A stretch of 64,000 bases of DNA, taken from positions 62,001 through 126,000 of the forward strand of contig NZ_BMSK01000003.1 in assembly GCF_014649115.1 (NCBI RefSeq), written 5' to 3'. The stretch comes from Streptomyces eurythermus (lineage in GTDB: Bacteria > Actinomycetota > Actinomycetes > Streptomycetales > Streptomycetaceae). A program made the translations under genes and the position numbers. The notes under the pieces were generated by a model. It saw nothing but the letters and a program-made list of their open reading frames with translations. It ran no database searches and had not been told where the DNA came from. Below are positions 1-10,289 of the stretch, one piece after another; positions within the stretch are counted from its first letter, which is position 1, and every line of letters begins with the position of its first letter.

Positions 1-441
1 CCGGCCGCCGTGCTGGACCTGGCCAACCGGCTGCTCGCCCGCCTCGGTGTCGCCGTCCCCCCGGCCACCTCGCTGCGCGCCGACGGCGAGCTGACCCTGC
101 GGCCCGCCGAGGACGTGCTCGCCGCCACCGTGACCGCCGTCCGCGAGGCCCTCGCCCGGGAGGGCTCGGTCGGCGTGATCACGGCGGACGCCGACGCCGG
201 CCGGGTACGGGCGGCCCTGACCGGGGCCGGCCTGGCCGCGGCCGGCCCCGAGGCGCTCGGCGCCCGGCTGGCCGTCGTCCCGGCGAGCCTGGTCAAGGGC
301 CTGGAGTACGACCACGTCGTCGCCGTGGAACCGGCCGCCGTGGCGGAGGCGGAGGAGCGGGGCGCGCACCGGCTGTACGTGGTGCTGACCCGGGCGGTGT
401 CCCGCCTGGACGTGGTGCACGCCCGCCCGCTGCCGTTCTGA
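1..441 (+). CDS. C-terminal part of a UvrD/Rep-like (HelD/HelR-type) helicase, cut by window edge
   Basis: The open frame runs into the window from its left edge and ends at a TGA at 439-441, so only about the last 146 residues are present. They match the C-terminal end of superfamily 1 helicases. LVKGLEYDHVV resembles motif V, and HRLYVVLTRAVSRL resembles the motif VI region (usual form Y-V-A-L-T-R-A). In actinomycetes this short ending is typical of HelD/HelR-type proteins, which use ATP to free RNA polymerase from DNA or from rifampicin. That assignment is inferred from the tail alone, because the Walker A motif and any RNA-polymerase-binding arms lie outside the window. A PcrA/UvrD paralogue remains possible. 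The next gene is convergent. Confidence 0.7.
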   Translation, partial: PAAVLDLANRLLARLGVAVPPATSLRADGELTLRPAEDVLAATVTAVREALAREGSVGVITADADAGRVRAALTGAGLAAAGPEALGARLAVVPASLVKGLEYDHVVAVEPAAVAEAEERGAHRLYVVLTRAVSRLDVVHARPLPF

Positions 442-445
442 GACC

Positions 446-494
446 CCGGACGGGCTCAGCGGCCGGCGTACGCCGTTCCGGGACCCGGACGGGC

Positions 495-510
<16 letters not shown>
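446..510. repeat. Pair of 26-bp direct repeats around the 3' end of the UvrA-like gene
   Basis: A 26-bp sequence beginning CCGGACGGGCTCAGCGGCCG occurs at 446-471 and again at 485-510 with one mismatch, a period of 39 bp. The second copy contains the stop codon and last codons of the minus-strand UvrA-like gene. The first copy is therefore a duplicated gene end lying in the convergent intergenic space. Confidence 0.8.
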
Positions 511-2888
<2,378 letters not shown>

Positions 2889-2989
2889 CGCCTCTCCGTC
2901 CGTGAAACCCCCGCCACGCTAGCGGCGCGCCCCGCCCGCCCGCTTCTCCATTCCTGACCCTGTTACGGGAGCCCGGCGTGCCGCCCGGA

Positions 2990-3634
2990 TCACCGGGTCC
3001 CGACGCTGCCGCAGGTGAAGGTGGTCCTCTCCAGCAGTTCCGGCGTGACGGCGACGCCGGTCAGGTGCTCGGCGAGGGCGAAGGCGGCCGGTGCGGACAG
3101 GTCGGTCCCGGGGTCGTCGTCCTCGGCTACCCCGTCGTCTTCGGCTACCTCGGCGTCCCCGAAGCGGAAGCCGGCGCCGTGCATCGCGTCCAGCAGCTCG
3201 TCCGGCGTGGTGCCCCAGCGCTCGTCGGGGAACCCGGGCTCGAACCAGAGGCGCCGCACGGTGTCCTCGGCCCACAGGAACGCGTCGAGGCCGTTGATGT
3301 TGACGAAGTGCGACACCCAGCGGGTCCCGGCCGAGGCGGGCAGCGCCCGGTCCTCGGTGACGCCGGTGTAGCCGTTGGGCTCGATCAGCAGGGTCCAGGC
3401 ACCGACGGACGTCATGGCGAGCAGCTGCCGCCCGCCGTCCGACGCGCGGGCGAGGTCGAAGGCGGCCTCGACCACCGCGTACGCGCCGGTCAGCGCGGGC
3501 TCGGCGCGCCCGGCCAGGCGGTCCAGCAGCTCGGCGGGCCGCAGGCCGCGTACCAGCGTGAAGCAGTACGCCTCCGCGAGGTCGGGGAAGCGCTCCTCGA
3601 ACCAGGTGTAGTCGGCGGCGGTCGTCGTGGTCAT
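2990..3634 (-). CDS. DUF6461-type hypothetical protein
   Basis: A soluble 214-residue acidic protein with no signal peptide or membrane segment. It opens with MTTTTAADYTWFEERFPDLA and carries a central GxxTLLIEPNGYTG stretch, which I recognise as the DUF6461 family common in Streptomyces; its function is unknown. The start was placed at 3634 because GAGGAT lies just upstream and the family normally begins close to the YxWF motif. The frame stays open further upstream, but that part is low-complexity and overlaps the divergent acetyltransferase. An acidic linker (about residues 165-180, rich in D and E) precedes the C-terminal helix. Confidence 0.7.
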   Translation of the reverse strand: MTTTTAADYTWFEERFPDLAEAYCFTLVRGLRPAELLDRLAGRAEPALTGAYAVVEAAFDLARASDGGRQLLAMTSVGAWTLLIEPNGYTGVTEDRALPASAGTRWVSHFVNINGLDAFLWAEDTVRRLWFEPGFPDERWGTTPDELLDAMHGAGFRFGDAEVAEDDGVAEDDDPGTDLSAPAAFALAEHLTGVAVTPELLERTTFTCGSVGTR

Positions 3635-3742
3635 GGGGGAGATCCTCGCGCATGCCACTGACACTCCTTCTCCGGTCCGGCCCGGCCCGGAGAGGTGGGG
3701 CGGGGCGGGTTTGGGGCGGGGCGCGCGGCGGAAGTTTCCGGC

Positions 3743-4600
3743 ATGCGACCGGATGACTGGCACCTCACCGAAGACGTCGACGCCTTCCTCGCCCGGGCCG
3801 GGGACTTCCTGCGCTCGCGCCCGGATCTGCACACCATGGCGCTGACGGTGACCGCGTCCCGGACCTCGCCGCCCTCGCCGCCCTCGTCCACGGTTCCGCT
3901 CTTCGGATACCTGGAGGAGTCGGGCGAGGTCCGTGCCGCCTTCCACCGCGGGGCGCGGGGTCTGCTGAGCCCCACCGTCCTCACCCCGGAGCAGGCCGAC
4001 AGCCTCGCCGCCCGGCTGGCCGGACTCCGCCCTGTCCTCCCCGGGGTCAGCGCCGAGCAGCACACCTCCGCGGCCTTCGCCGAGGCGTGGCGGCGGCGCA
4101 CGGGCGCCACCCCGGCCCTGCGCGCACAGCGGGTCCGGCTGTACCGGCTCGGCACCCCGGCCCCGCCGGACCCGCACCCGGAGGGCCGGGCCCGGGCCGT
4201 CGGCGAGCGGGACCACGAGCACCTCGTGCGCTGGTGCCGCGCGTTCACGGCGGACGTCGGGGAGGACTTCCCCGCGGACGACGCCGACTGGCCCGCCACC
4301 CGCTTCGCCGCCAAGCGCTTCACCTTCTGGGAGACCCCGGACGGCACACCCGTCTCCATGGCCGGCGCGACCCCGATCGTCGCCGGTCACGTGCGGGTGG
4401 ACCCCGTCTACACGCCCGCCCCCCTGCGCGGTCGCGGTTACGCGGGCGCGGTGACGGCGCAGGTGGGCCGGGCCGCGCTGGCCGCGGGCGCGCACACGGT
4501 CGTCCTGTTCGCGGACCCGGCCAACCCCACCAGCACCGCGCTCTACCAGCGCCTCGGCTACGACCCGGTCGCCGAGTTCACGGTGCACGACTTCACGTGA
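3743..4600 (+). CDS. GNAT family N-acetyltransferase
   Basis: This 285-residue protein has a GNAT acetyl-CoA-binding core in its C-terminal half. VRVDPVYTPAPLRGRGYAG is the motif A strand-turn-helix with the pyrophosphate-binding R-G-R-G-Y-A, followed by VVLFADPANPTSTALYQRLGY, the usual C-terminal end of the fold. The N-terminal 130 residues form the poorly conserved leader seen in two-part Streptomyces acetyltransferases. The substrate is unknown. The start at MRPDDWHLTED was chosen over a longer frame because the upstream part is Gly/Arg low-complexity. It is divergent from the DUF6461 gene, with about 110 bp between the two starts. Confidence 0.8.
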   Translation: MRPDDWHLTEDVDAFLARAGDFLRSRPDLHTMALTVTASRTSPPSPPSSTVPLFGYLEESGEVRAAFHRGARGLLSPTVLTPEQADSLAARLAGLRPVLPGVSAEQHTSAAFAEAWRRRTGATPALRAQRVRLYRLGTPAPPDPHPEGRARAVGERDHEHLVRWCRAFTADVGEDFPADDADWPATRFAAKRFTFWETPDGTPVSMAGATPIVAGHVRVDPVYTPAPLRGRGYAGAVTAQVGRAALAAGAHTVVLFADPANPTSTALYQRLGYDPVAEFTVHDFT

Positions 4601-4678
4601 GACCGGACCCGGCCCCCCAGCCCGCCCGGCACCCGGCTCATCACCCGGTCGTCCGCTCCCGCCCGCCGGGCGCGACAC

Positions 4679-4706
4679 ACTTTTGCAAGCGGGTGCTTGC
4701 AAAAGT
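4679..4706. promoter_or_regulatory. Perfect 12-bp inverted repeat, probable operator of the HTH gene
   Basis: ACTTTTGCAAGC (4679-4690), GGGT, then GCTTGCAAAAGT (4695-4706) form a perfect two-fold palindrome ending 25 bp before the ATG of the HTH regulator at 4732. It is AT-rich compared with its surroundings, has no U-tract and sits where a promoter should be. It is therefore best read as an operator, possibly for autoregulation. Binding by the neighbouring protein is inference. Confidence 0.65.
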
Positions 4707-4731
4707 TAGCGAGGGCGGGCAAGGTGGAGGC

Positions 4732-5220
4732 ATGGCATCGCTGAACGTCGGCAATCTCGGTGAGTACCTGCGCGAGCAGCGGCGCAACGCCCAGCTGTCG
4801 CTGCGGCAGCTCGCCGACGCCGCCGGGGTGTCCAACCCGTACCTGAGCCAGATCGAGCGCGGACTGCGCAAGCCCAGCGCGGAGGTGCTCCAGCAGGTCG
4901 CCAAGGCCCTGCGCATCTCCGCCGAGACGCTGTACGTCCGCGCCGGCATCCTCGACGCCGAGCGGGACCGGGACGAGGCCGAGACGCGCGCCGTCATCCT
5001 CGCCGACCCCTCGCTCAACGAGCGGCAGAAGCAGGTGCTGCTCCAGATCTACGAGTCCTTCCGCAAGGAGAACGGATTCGGGACCGGAGAGGCGGCCGGG
5101 CCGGCGCGGGACGGGGACGGCACCGCGGACCAGGCGACCGGCGGCGGCAGCAGTACGCCCGGCGGAGGCGATGCCGCCGGAAGCGACACCGGCGCAGGCC
5201 GGCGGCGGACGGCCGGATAA
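4732..5220 (+). CDS. XRE/Cro-C1 family helix-turn-helix transcriptional regulator
   Basis: A 162-residue protein whose first 75 residues form an HTH_3 domain. LGEYLREQRRNAQLSLRQLA is followed by the recognition helix region NPYLSQIERGLRKPSAEVLQ. A short helical segment follows (DPSLNERQKQVLLQIYESFR, about residues 93-112), then a disordered Gly/Ser/Asp-rich tail. It resembles a conserved single-domain regulator found across Streptomyces just upstream of an HbhA-like gene. GGTGGAGGC precedes the ATG. The 12-bp palindrome at 4679-4706 lies in its promoter region and may be its own operator. The downstream HbhA-like gene starts 80 bp after the stop and could be co-transcribed. Confidence 0.85.
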   Translation: MASLNVGNLGEYLREQRRNAQLSLRQLADAAGVSNPYLSQIERGLRKPSAEVLQQVAKALRISAETLYVRAGILDAERDRDEAETRAVILADPSLNERQKQVLLQIYESFRKENGFGTGEAAGPARDGDGTADQATGGGSSTPGGGDAAGSDTGAGRRRTAG

Positions 5221-5300
5221 AGCCGGACCAGGGCTCGGACGCCCGCCGCGGACCTCGTCAACCCAGCCGAACGCGAATCCGATCCGGGAGGATCACCACC

Positions 5301-5900
5301 ATGGCCATCACCGACGACCTGCGCAAGACCCTCAGCGACCCGACCCCGCTCTACTTCGCCGCCGGCACCGCCGACCTGGCGCTTCAGCAGGCCAAGAAGG
5401 TGCCGGCCCTGGTCGAGCAGCTGCGCGCCGAGGCCCCGGCCCGTATCGACGCCGTACGCAACACCGACCCCAAGGCCGTGCAGGAGAAGGCCGCCTCCCG
5501 CGCCAAGGAGGCGCAGGCGACCCTTCAGGCCAAGGTCGGCGAGTTCATCGGCGCCCTCGACGTGAAGAAGCTGGGCGAGACCGCCCAGGACCTCGCCCTG
5601 CGCGGGGTCGGCGTCGCCGCCGAGTACGCCGTCAAGGCCCGCGAGACCTACGAGAAGGTCGCCGAGCACGGCGAACAGGCCGTGAAGACCTGGCGCGGCG
5701 AGGCCGCCGAGGAGATCGAGGAGCTGGCGATCGCCGTCGAGGGCAAGCCGGAGCCGGTCGAGGTCCGCGACGACGAGCCGAAGCCGGCCGGAGCGGAGGC
5801 CGAGCCCGCCGCGGAGGAGAAGCCCGCGGCGAAGAAGGCGCCGGCCGCCCGCAGGACCACCACCGCGAAGAAGACCACGCCGTCGGCCAAGGGAGAGTGA
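5301..5900 (+). CDS. Heparin-binding hemagglutinin (HbhA)-like protein
   Basis: A 199-residue, strongly helical protein with a charged heptad-like central region (about residues 40-150) and a Lys/Ala/Pro-rich tail (EEKPAAKKAPAARRTTTAKK). That layout matches mycobacterial HbhA, which has a coiled coil followed by a basic KPAAKK tail. In mycobacteria the basic tail binds sulfated glycoconjugates. In Streptomyces the role is unknown, and a link to membrane or lipid organisation is only an inference. There is no signal peptide. The start has a clear GGGAGGATC ribosome site. A strong hairpin terminator follows at 5915-5947. Confidence 0.75.
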   Translation: MAITDDLRKTLSDPTPLYFAAGTADLALQQAKKVPALVEQLRAEAPARIDAVRNTDPKAVQEKAASRAKEAQATLQAKVGEFIGALDVKKLGETAQDLALRGVGVAAEYAVKARETYEKVAEHGEQAVKTWRGEAAEEIEELAIAVEGKPEPVEVRDDEPKPAGAEAEPAAEEKPAAKKAPAARRTTTAKKTTPSAKGE

Positions 5901-5914
5901 CCGGCCGGACGGTC

Positions 5915-5947
5915 ACGGGCCGGGCACCTTGGGGGTGTCCGGCCCGT
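5915..5947 (+). terminator. Hairpin terminator after the HbhA-like gene
   Basis: A 13-bp stem pairs 5915-5927 with 5935-5947 (core ACGGGCCGG/CCGGCCCGT plus a GCAC/GTGT inner part with one wobble) around a 7-nt loop. It starts 15 bp after the stop codon. No long U-tract follows, as is usual in Streptomyces. Confidence 0.6.
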
Positions 5948-5992
5948 TCTATGGGTACGGTGGCGGCGTAGCAGGGGTTCGCGAATCAACGG

Positions 5993-6352
5993 ATGGTGGG
6001 CGACATGCTGATGCTGGGCTTCGCGGGGTTCATGGGCATCTTGAAGATCATCCTCATGGCCCTGGCCGCGGTCGGGCTGTTCGACGCCGCCTTCCGGCGG
6101 GAGGACGCCTTCCGCGCCGCCGACAAGCAGAACAAGGTCTTCTGGCTGATCATCCTCGGCATCGCGCTCGTGGTCAGCTACCTGTTCTCGATCCTGTCCA
6201 TCCTGCCGATCGCCGGCGCGGTCGCCAGCATCGTCTACCTCGTCGACGTCCGCCCCGCCCTCCAGCAGGTGGGCGGCGGCCGCGGCTGGGGCCGCCGCGG
6301 CCGGGGGAGCAGCAGCGACGGTCCGTACGGGCCGTGGAACGGCGGCCGGTAG
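5993..6352 (+). CDS. DUF2516 family small membrane protein
   Basis: This 119-residue protein has two hydrophobic segments (about residues 8-28 and 48-75) separated by a charged DAAFRREDAFRAADKQNKVFW loop. VYLVDVRPALQQV and a Gly/Arg-rich tail follow. The pattern fits DUF2516, an actinobacterial integral membrane family of unknown function. A second ATG at 6005 has a better-placed GGTGGG upstream and could be the true start, which would shorten the protein by four residues. Confidence 0.75.
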   Translation: MVGDMLMLGFAGFMGILKIILMALAAVGLFDAAFRREDAFRAADKQNKVFWLIILGIALVVSYLFSILSILPIAGAVASIVYLVDVRPALQQVGGGRGWGRRGRGSSSDGPYGPWNGGR

Positions 6353-6444
6353 CGGCGACCCGAAGGGCGCCCGCGGGGCGCCGGGGCCGTTCGCCGCTCT
6401 CCACCCGCACCCGGCAACGGCGCGCCGGCCCCGCGGCGGAGCCC

Positions 6445-7749
6445 CTACGCCGCCCGGTCCAGCAGCACCACGGCCACGTCGTCCGTCAGCTCGCCCCCGT
6501 TCAGCTCCCGGACCTCGTGCACCGCGGCCCGCAGCAGCTCCTCCCCGCGCAGCCCCTCGGCCAGCTGCCGGCGGATCATCTCCACCATGCCGTCCTGCCC
6601 GAGCCGCTCCCCGTCCACGCCGACCCGGCCCTCGATCAGGCCGTCGGTGTAGAGCATCAGGCTCCACTCGGCGCCCAGCTCCACCTGCATCCGGGGCCAG
6701 CGGGCGCCGGGCAGCAGGCCGAGGGCGGGGCCGTTGTTCTCGTAGGGCAGCAGCCGCGGCGCCCGGCCGGGGCGGGCGATCAGCGGCGCCGGATGACCCG
6801 CCAGGCACAGGCCCGCGCGGCGGCCGTCGGGGGCGATGTCCACCGTGCACAGCGTCGCGAAGATCTCCTCGTCGGCGCGCTCGTGCTCCAGCACCTGCTG
6901 GAGGGTGTTCAGCAGCTCGTCCCCGCACAGCCCGGCCAGGGTCAGCGCCCGCCAGGCGATGCGCAGCTCCACGCCCAGCGCGGCCTCGTCCGGGCCGTGC
7001 CCGCAGACGTCGCCGATCATGGCGTGCACGGTGCCGTCCGGGGTGCGGACGGCGTCGTAGAAGTCGCCGCCGAGCAGGGCCCGGGAGCGGCCCGGCCGGT
7101 AGCGGGCGGCGAACCGCAGCGAGGAGCCGTCCAGCAGCGGGGTGGGCAGCAGTCCGCGCTCCAGACGGCGGTTCTCCTGCGCGCGCAGCCGGCCCTCGGC
7201 GAGCCGCCGCTCGGCCGTCTCGGAACGCTTGCGCTCCACGGCGTAGCGGATGGCGCGGCTGAGCAGCCGGCCGTCCAGCTCGTCCCGGAACAGATAGTCC
7301 TGGGCGCCCACGCGCACGGCCTCGGCGCCGCGCTCGGCGTCGCCGGAGGCGGTCAGCGCGAGCACGGCGTGCCGGGGCGCGAGCCGCAGCACGTGCCGGA
7401 GCACGGCCAGCTCGTCGTCGGTGTCGTCGCCGCCCGGCGCCGGGAGCGCCAGGTCCAGCAGGATGCAGTGGACGTCGTCGGTGAGCAGCCGCTCGGCCTC
7501 GGTGAGGTTGCGGGCGGTGCGCACGCGGATCGGCTTGCCGGCCGAGTCCAGCAGGTCGGGCACGATCGGCGAGCCGGCCGGGTCGTCCTCGATCAGCAGC
7601 AGGGTGAGAGTGGCGGCGCCGGTGCCGTGCGCGGGCGTGGCGGCGCGGTGCGCCTCTTCCTTGAGGGGGCCGCCGACGGTCTGCGGGGCCTGCGCCTGAC
7701 CACTCTCCACGGCCGGGATCGCTCTCTGCCGCGGTACGGGTACGGGCAT
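6445..7749 (-). CDS. Response regulator fused to PP2C-type (SpoIIE) phosphatase
   Basis: A 434-residue fusion protein. Residues about 45-170 form a receiver domain with the acidic pair in LLLIEDDP, the phosphoacceptor Asp in ILLDLALP and the Thr in LALTASGD. The usual conserved Lys is replaced by Arg (DYLFRDEL). A coiled linker (ERKRSETAERRLAEGRL) leads to a PP2C/SpoIIE phosphatase domain with metal-binding Asp motifs GGDFYDA, IGDVCGHG, YTDGLIE and LTDDVAVVLL. Such proteins dephosphorylate anti-sigma-factor antagonists in partner-switching circuits. The start at 7749 (MPVPVPRQ) follows GGGAAGGA; longer starts lack a ribosome site. No cognate kinase or anti-sigma gene adjoins it. Confidence 0.88.
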   Translation of the reverse strand: MPVPVPRQRAIPAVESGQAQAPQTVGGPLKEEAHRAATPAHGTGAATLTLLLIEDDPAGSPIVPDLLDSAGKPIRVRTARNLTEAERLLTDDVHCILLDLALPAPGGDDTDDELAVLRHVLRLAPRHAVLALTASGDAERGAEAVRVGAQDYLFRDELDGRLLSRAIRYAVERKRSETAERRLAEGRLRAQENRRLERGLLPTPLLDGSSLRFAARYRPGRSRALLGGDFYDAVRTPDGTVHAMIGDVCGHGPDEAALGVELRIAWRALTLAGLCGDELLNTLQQVLEHERADEEIFATLCTVDIAPDGRRAGLCLAGHPAPLIARPGRAPRLLPYENNGPALGLLPGARWPRMQVELGAEWSLMLYTDGLIEGRVGVDGERLGQDGMVEMIRRQLAEGLRGEELLRAAVHEVRELNGGELTDDVAVVLLDRAA

Positions 7750-8019
7750 CGTCTTGGGTTCCTTCCCTCCCCCCGAGGGCACGGCGGCATCGAGGGTCTC
7801 GACCCACCGACCGGTGACCATAGCGGCTGGGACCGCCCCGGCGGAATGGTGTGAGCCGGGTCGCTCCGCCGCCCGCGGTCGTCATATGCCGCGTTCCGTA
7901 CCGCAGTTGGACACGGTGGCGGACCGCCCGGGATGACGAAGCTCACGTCCGGCGGGAGTTGGCCGTGCGGTGGGTCACGTGACGCGGGTCACCGGGGCGC
8001 CGCGTGGGTGCGGCGCCCG

Positions 8020-9099
8020 TCACGCGTCCGGTCGTACGACGCCGAGGATAGGCATCGAACCGGCGCCCGCCTCCGTCACCGTACGGCCGGGGCGCGGGGC
8101 GTGGATGATCGTGCCGTCGCCGATGTACAGCGCGACATGGCTGGCGTCGTCGAAGTAGATGACGAGGTCGCCGGGGCGCATGTCCTTGACGTCCACGTGC
8201 GGCAGCTGCCGCCACTGCTCCTGCGAGGTGCGCGGGACGGGGTGCCCGGCCGCGGCCCACGCCTGGGAGGTCAGGCCGGAGCAGTCGAAGGAGTCCGGGC
8301 CCTCGGCGCCCCACACGTACGGCTTGCCGAGCTGCGCGGTGGCGAACTTCACGGCCTTCTCGCCCGGCGCGGAGGCCTGGTCGTGGGCGTCCTTGAGGAC
8401 GCCGGTGTCCAGCCAGGCGGTCTGCGCCTTCCGCGCGGCCTCCCGCTCCAGCTCGGCGAGGCGCTCCTTCTCCTCCTTCTCCAGCCGGGACTGGAGCTTC
8501 TCCGCCGCGTCGATCTGCTCCTCGATCTTCTTCTTGGCGGCGGCCTTGGCCTTGCGGTTGACCTCCAGCCGCTTCCACTGCGCGGAGGCGTCGTCGGCGT
8601 AGGCCCGCAACTCCTTCTGGGTGCGGGACATGTCGGCCACCAGCCCGGTCGCCGCCCGCTGGCCCTGGAGCATCCGGCCGGTGCCGTCGAGGAAGCGGCC
8701 CGGGTCGTCGGTGAGCAGGAACCGGGCGGTGGAGGACAGGCCGCCCGTGCGGTACTGGTCCCGGGCCGCCGCGCCCGCCCGGTCCTTCAGCTCGTCCAGC
8801 CGCCGCTGCCCCTGGTCGATCTTCCGGGCCAGCTCCACGATCTCGGCGGACTGCTTCTCGGCCTTCTCCTCGGCCGCGTTGTAGGCGTCGGTGGCCACGG
8901 AAGCGTCGTGGTAGAGCTTGTCGAGCTCGGCGCGGACCTCCTCGAGGTCCTTGTCCGGCAGGGGAGTCGGGGCCGGTGTCCGTGTGGGCGTGGGTATCGG
9001 CGCGGGGGCGGCGAACGCCGTGCCGGGTGCCGCGAGGACGGTCACCGCGCAGACCACGGTCAGGGCGGCCGTGAGCAGGCCGCGCTTGCCCGAACCCAT
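8020..9099 (-). CDS. Secreted NlpC/P60 cell-wall endopeptidase with coiled-coil domain
   Basis: A 359-residue exported protein. The signal peptide covers about residues 1-31 (basic start, hydrophobic core, ending AFAAPAP) and is followed by a Pro/Thr linker. A long charged coiled coil (about residues 50-225) leads to an NlpC/P60 domain at the C-terminus. The catalytic Cys is in DSFDCSGLTSQ and the His in SHVALYIG, with a further His in TIIHAPRPG. The architecture matches RipA-like Streptomyces peptidoglycan hydrolases that cleave stem-peptide bonds. The ATG at 9099 was chosen because GGGGGA lies about 8 nt upstream; an in-frame TTG at 9114 is the alternative. Confidence 0.9.
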   Translation of the reverse strand: MGSGKRGLLTAALTVVCAVTVLAAPGTAFAAPAPIPTPTRTPAPTPLPDKDLEEVRAELDKLYHDASVATDAYNAAEEKAEKQSAEIVELARKIDQGQRRLDELKDRAGAAARDQYRTGGLSSTARFLLTDDPGRFLDGTGRMLQGQRAATGLVADMSRTQKELRAYADDASAQWKRLEVNRKAKAAAKKKIEEQIDAAEKLQSRLEKEEKERLAELEREAARKAQTAWLDTGVLKDAHDQASAPGEKAVKFATAQLGKPYVWGAEGPDSFDCSGLTSQAWAAAGHPVPRTSQEQWRQLPHVDVKDMRPGDLVIYFDDASHVALYIGDGTIIHAPRPGRTVTEAGAGSMPILGVVRPDA

Positions 9100-9293
9100 A
9101 CCTGTTTCCCCCAAACTGATTTACCGTCAGTAACTTACGGTCGTCTGAGGGATCGTGCCACGGTCGCGCGCAAAGCGACAGGGGCCGTCGGGCAGCGGAT
9201 GCCCCCGGCGGGCCGCCGGGGACGGTGATCGCCTCGCCGGTGTGACGAACGGGACGCGGGAAGCGTTCCCCGGCGCGCGTGTCCGTCCGGCCG

Positions 9294-10088
9294 TCAGCCC
9301 GCCGGTGCCAACGCCGCCCAGGCCACGGTGACTTCGCCCTGCCGCCAGCGGGCCGGGGCGTCCGTCACCGGCCAGTCGGCGGTCAGGTCCCGCACCGCGC
9401 GCATCCAGCGCTGGCGGGCGCCGTAGGAGGCGTAGGGCGCGGCGGCGGCCCAGGCGCGGTCGAAGTCGCGCAGGAAGGCGTGCACCGGCTCGCCCGGCAC
9501 GTTGCGGTGGATCAGCGCCTTCGGCAGCCGCTCGGCCAGGTCGGAGGGGCGCTCGAGGGAGCCCAGCCGGGCGGCGAAGGTGACCGTGCGGGGGCCCTCG
9601 AGGCCGAGCGCCACCCACACGTGCCGGCGGCCGATCTCGTCGCAGGTGCCCTCCACCAGCAGCCCGCCCGGGCCGAGCCGCGCGCACAGCTGCCGCCACA
9701 CCGGGGCGACCTCGGCCTCGTCGTACTGGCGCAGCACGTTCGCGGCCCGGATCAGCACCGGCCGCCCGGGCACTGGCACCTCGAAGCCGCCGTGCCGGAA
9801 GACCAGGCCCTCGCGCTCGTAGGGCCGCGCCGCCGCGACCCGTACGGGATCGATCTCGACGCCGGCCACGCGGGTGCGGGGCGCCGCCGTGCGCAGCCGG
9901 GTCAGCAGCTCCACGGCGGTCCAGGGCGCGGCCCCGTAGCCCAGGTCGACGGCCAGGGGGTCGCTCGCGCGGCGCAGTGCGGCGCCGTGCGTGGCCGCGA
10001 TCCAGCGGTCCATGCGGCGCAGCCGGTTGGGGTTGGTGGTCCCGCGCGTCACCGTGCCCACCGGCCGGGACGCTGCGGGGGTTCTCAT
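9294..10088 (-). CDS. Class I SAM-dependent methyltransferase-like protein
   Basis: A 264-residue protein with a Rossmann methyltransferase core. LAVDLGYGAAPWTAVEL (motif I region), then VAGVEIDPVRVAAARP (acidic end of strand 2), then a central LGPGGLLVEGTCDEIGRRH segment where the catalytic/motif IV-V strands lie. It closely resembles a conserved Streptomyces gene found next to mshA. The substrate is unknown. The start at 10088 (MRTPAASRPVG) leaves a 201-bp divergent promoter region with mshA. The frame extends further upstream, but that part lacks a convincing ribosome site. Confidence 0.75.
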   Translation of the reverse strand: MRTPAASRPVGTVTRGTTNPNRLRRMDRWIAATHGAALRRASDPLAVDLGYGAAPWTAVELLTRLRTAAPRTRVAGVEIDPVRVAAARPYEREGLVFRHGGFEVPVPGRPVLIRAANVLRQYDEAEVAPVWRQLCARLGPGGLLVEGTCDEIGRRHVWVALGLEGPRTVTFAARLGSLERPSDLAERLPKALIHRNVPGEPVHAFLRDFDRAWAAAAPYASYGARQRWMRAVRDLTADWPVTDAPARWRQGEVTVAWAALAPAG

Positions 10089-10197
10089 GGGTACGAGGGT
10101 AAGGGGCGCCGCTCCTTTGGAACCGACCCGGCCGACGCGGCCCGTAATCGAACCGTTGAGCGATAAAAGGTAATGATTCGGCAAAGCCGCTTGATCG

Positions 10198-10226
10198 GGA
10201 AATGGCAGGGCACCCGCGCGCTGTTG
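10198..10226 (+). promoter_or_regulatory. Possible SigR-type promoter of mshA
   Basis: GGAAAT at 10198-10203 and GTTG at 10223-10226 are separated by 19 nt, close to the thiol-oxidative-stress sigma factor SigR consensus (GGAAT, about 18 nt, GTT). It lies about 65 bp before the GTG start of mshA. Mycothiol genes are known SigR targets in Streptomyces. The extra A in the -35 element weakens the call. Confidence 0.4.
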
Positions 10227-10289
10227 GAGTCCTGGGGAGGGCGCAGGTGGGCCCTCCTACGGCATGCCCGCATCAAGGAGGTCCGCCAC

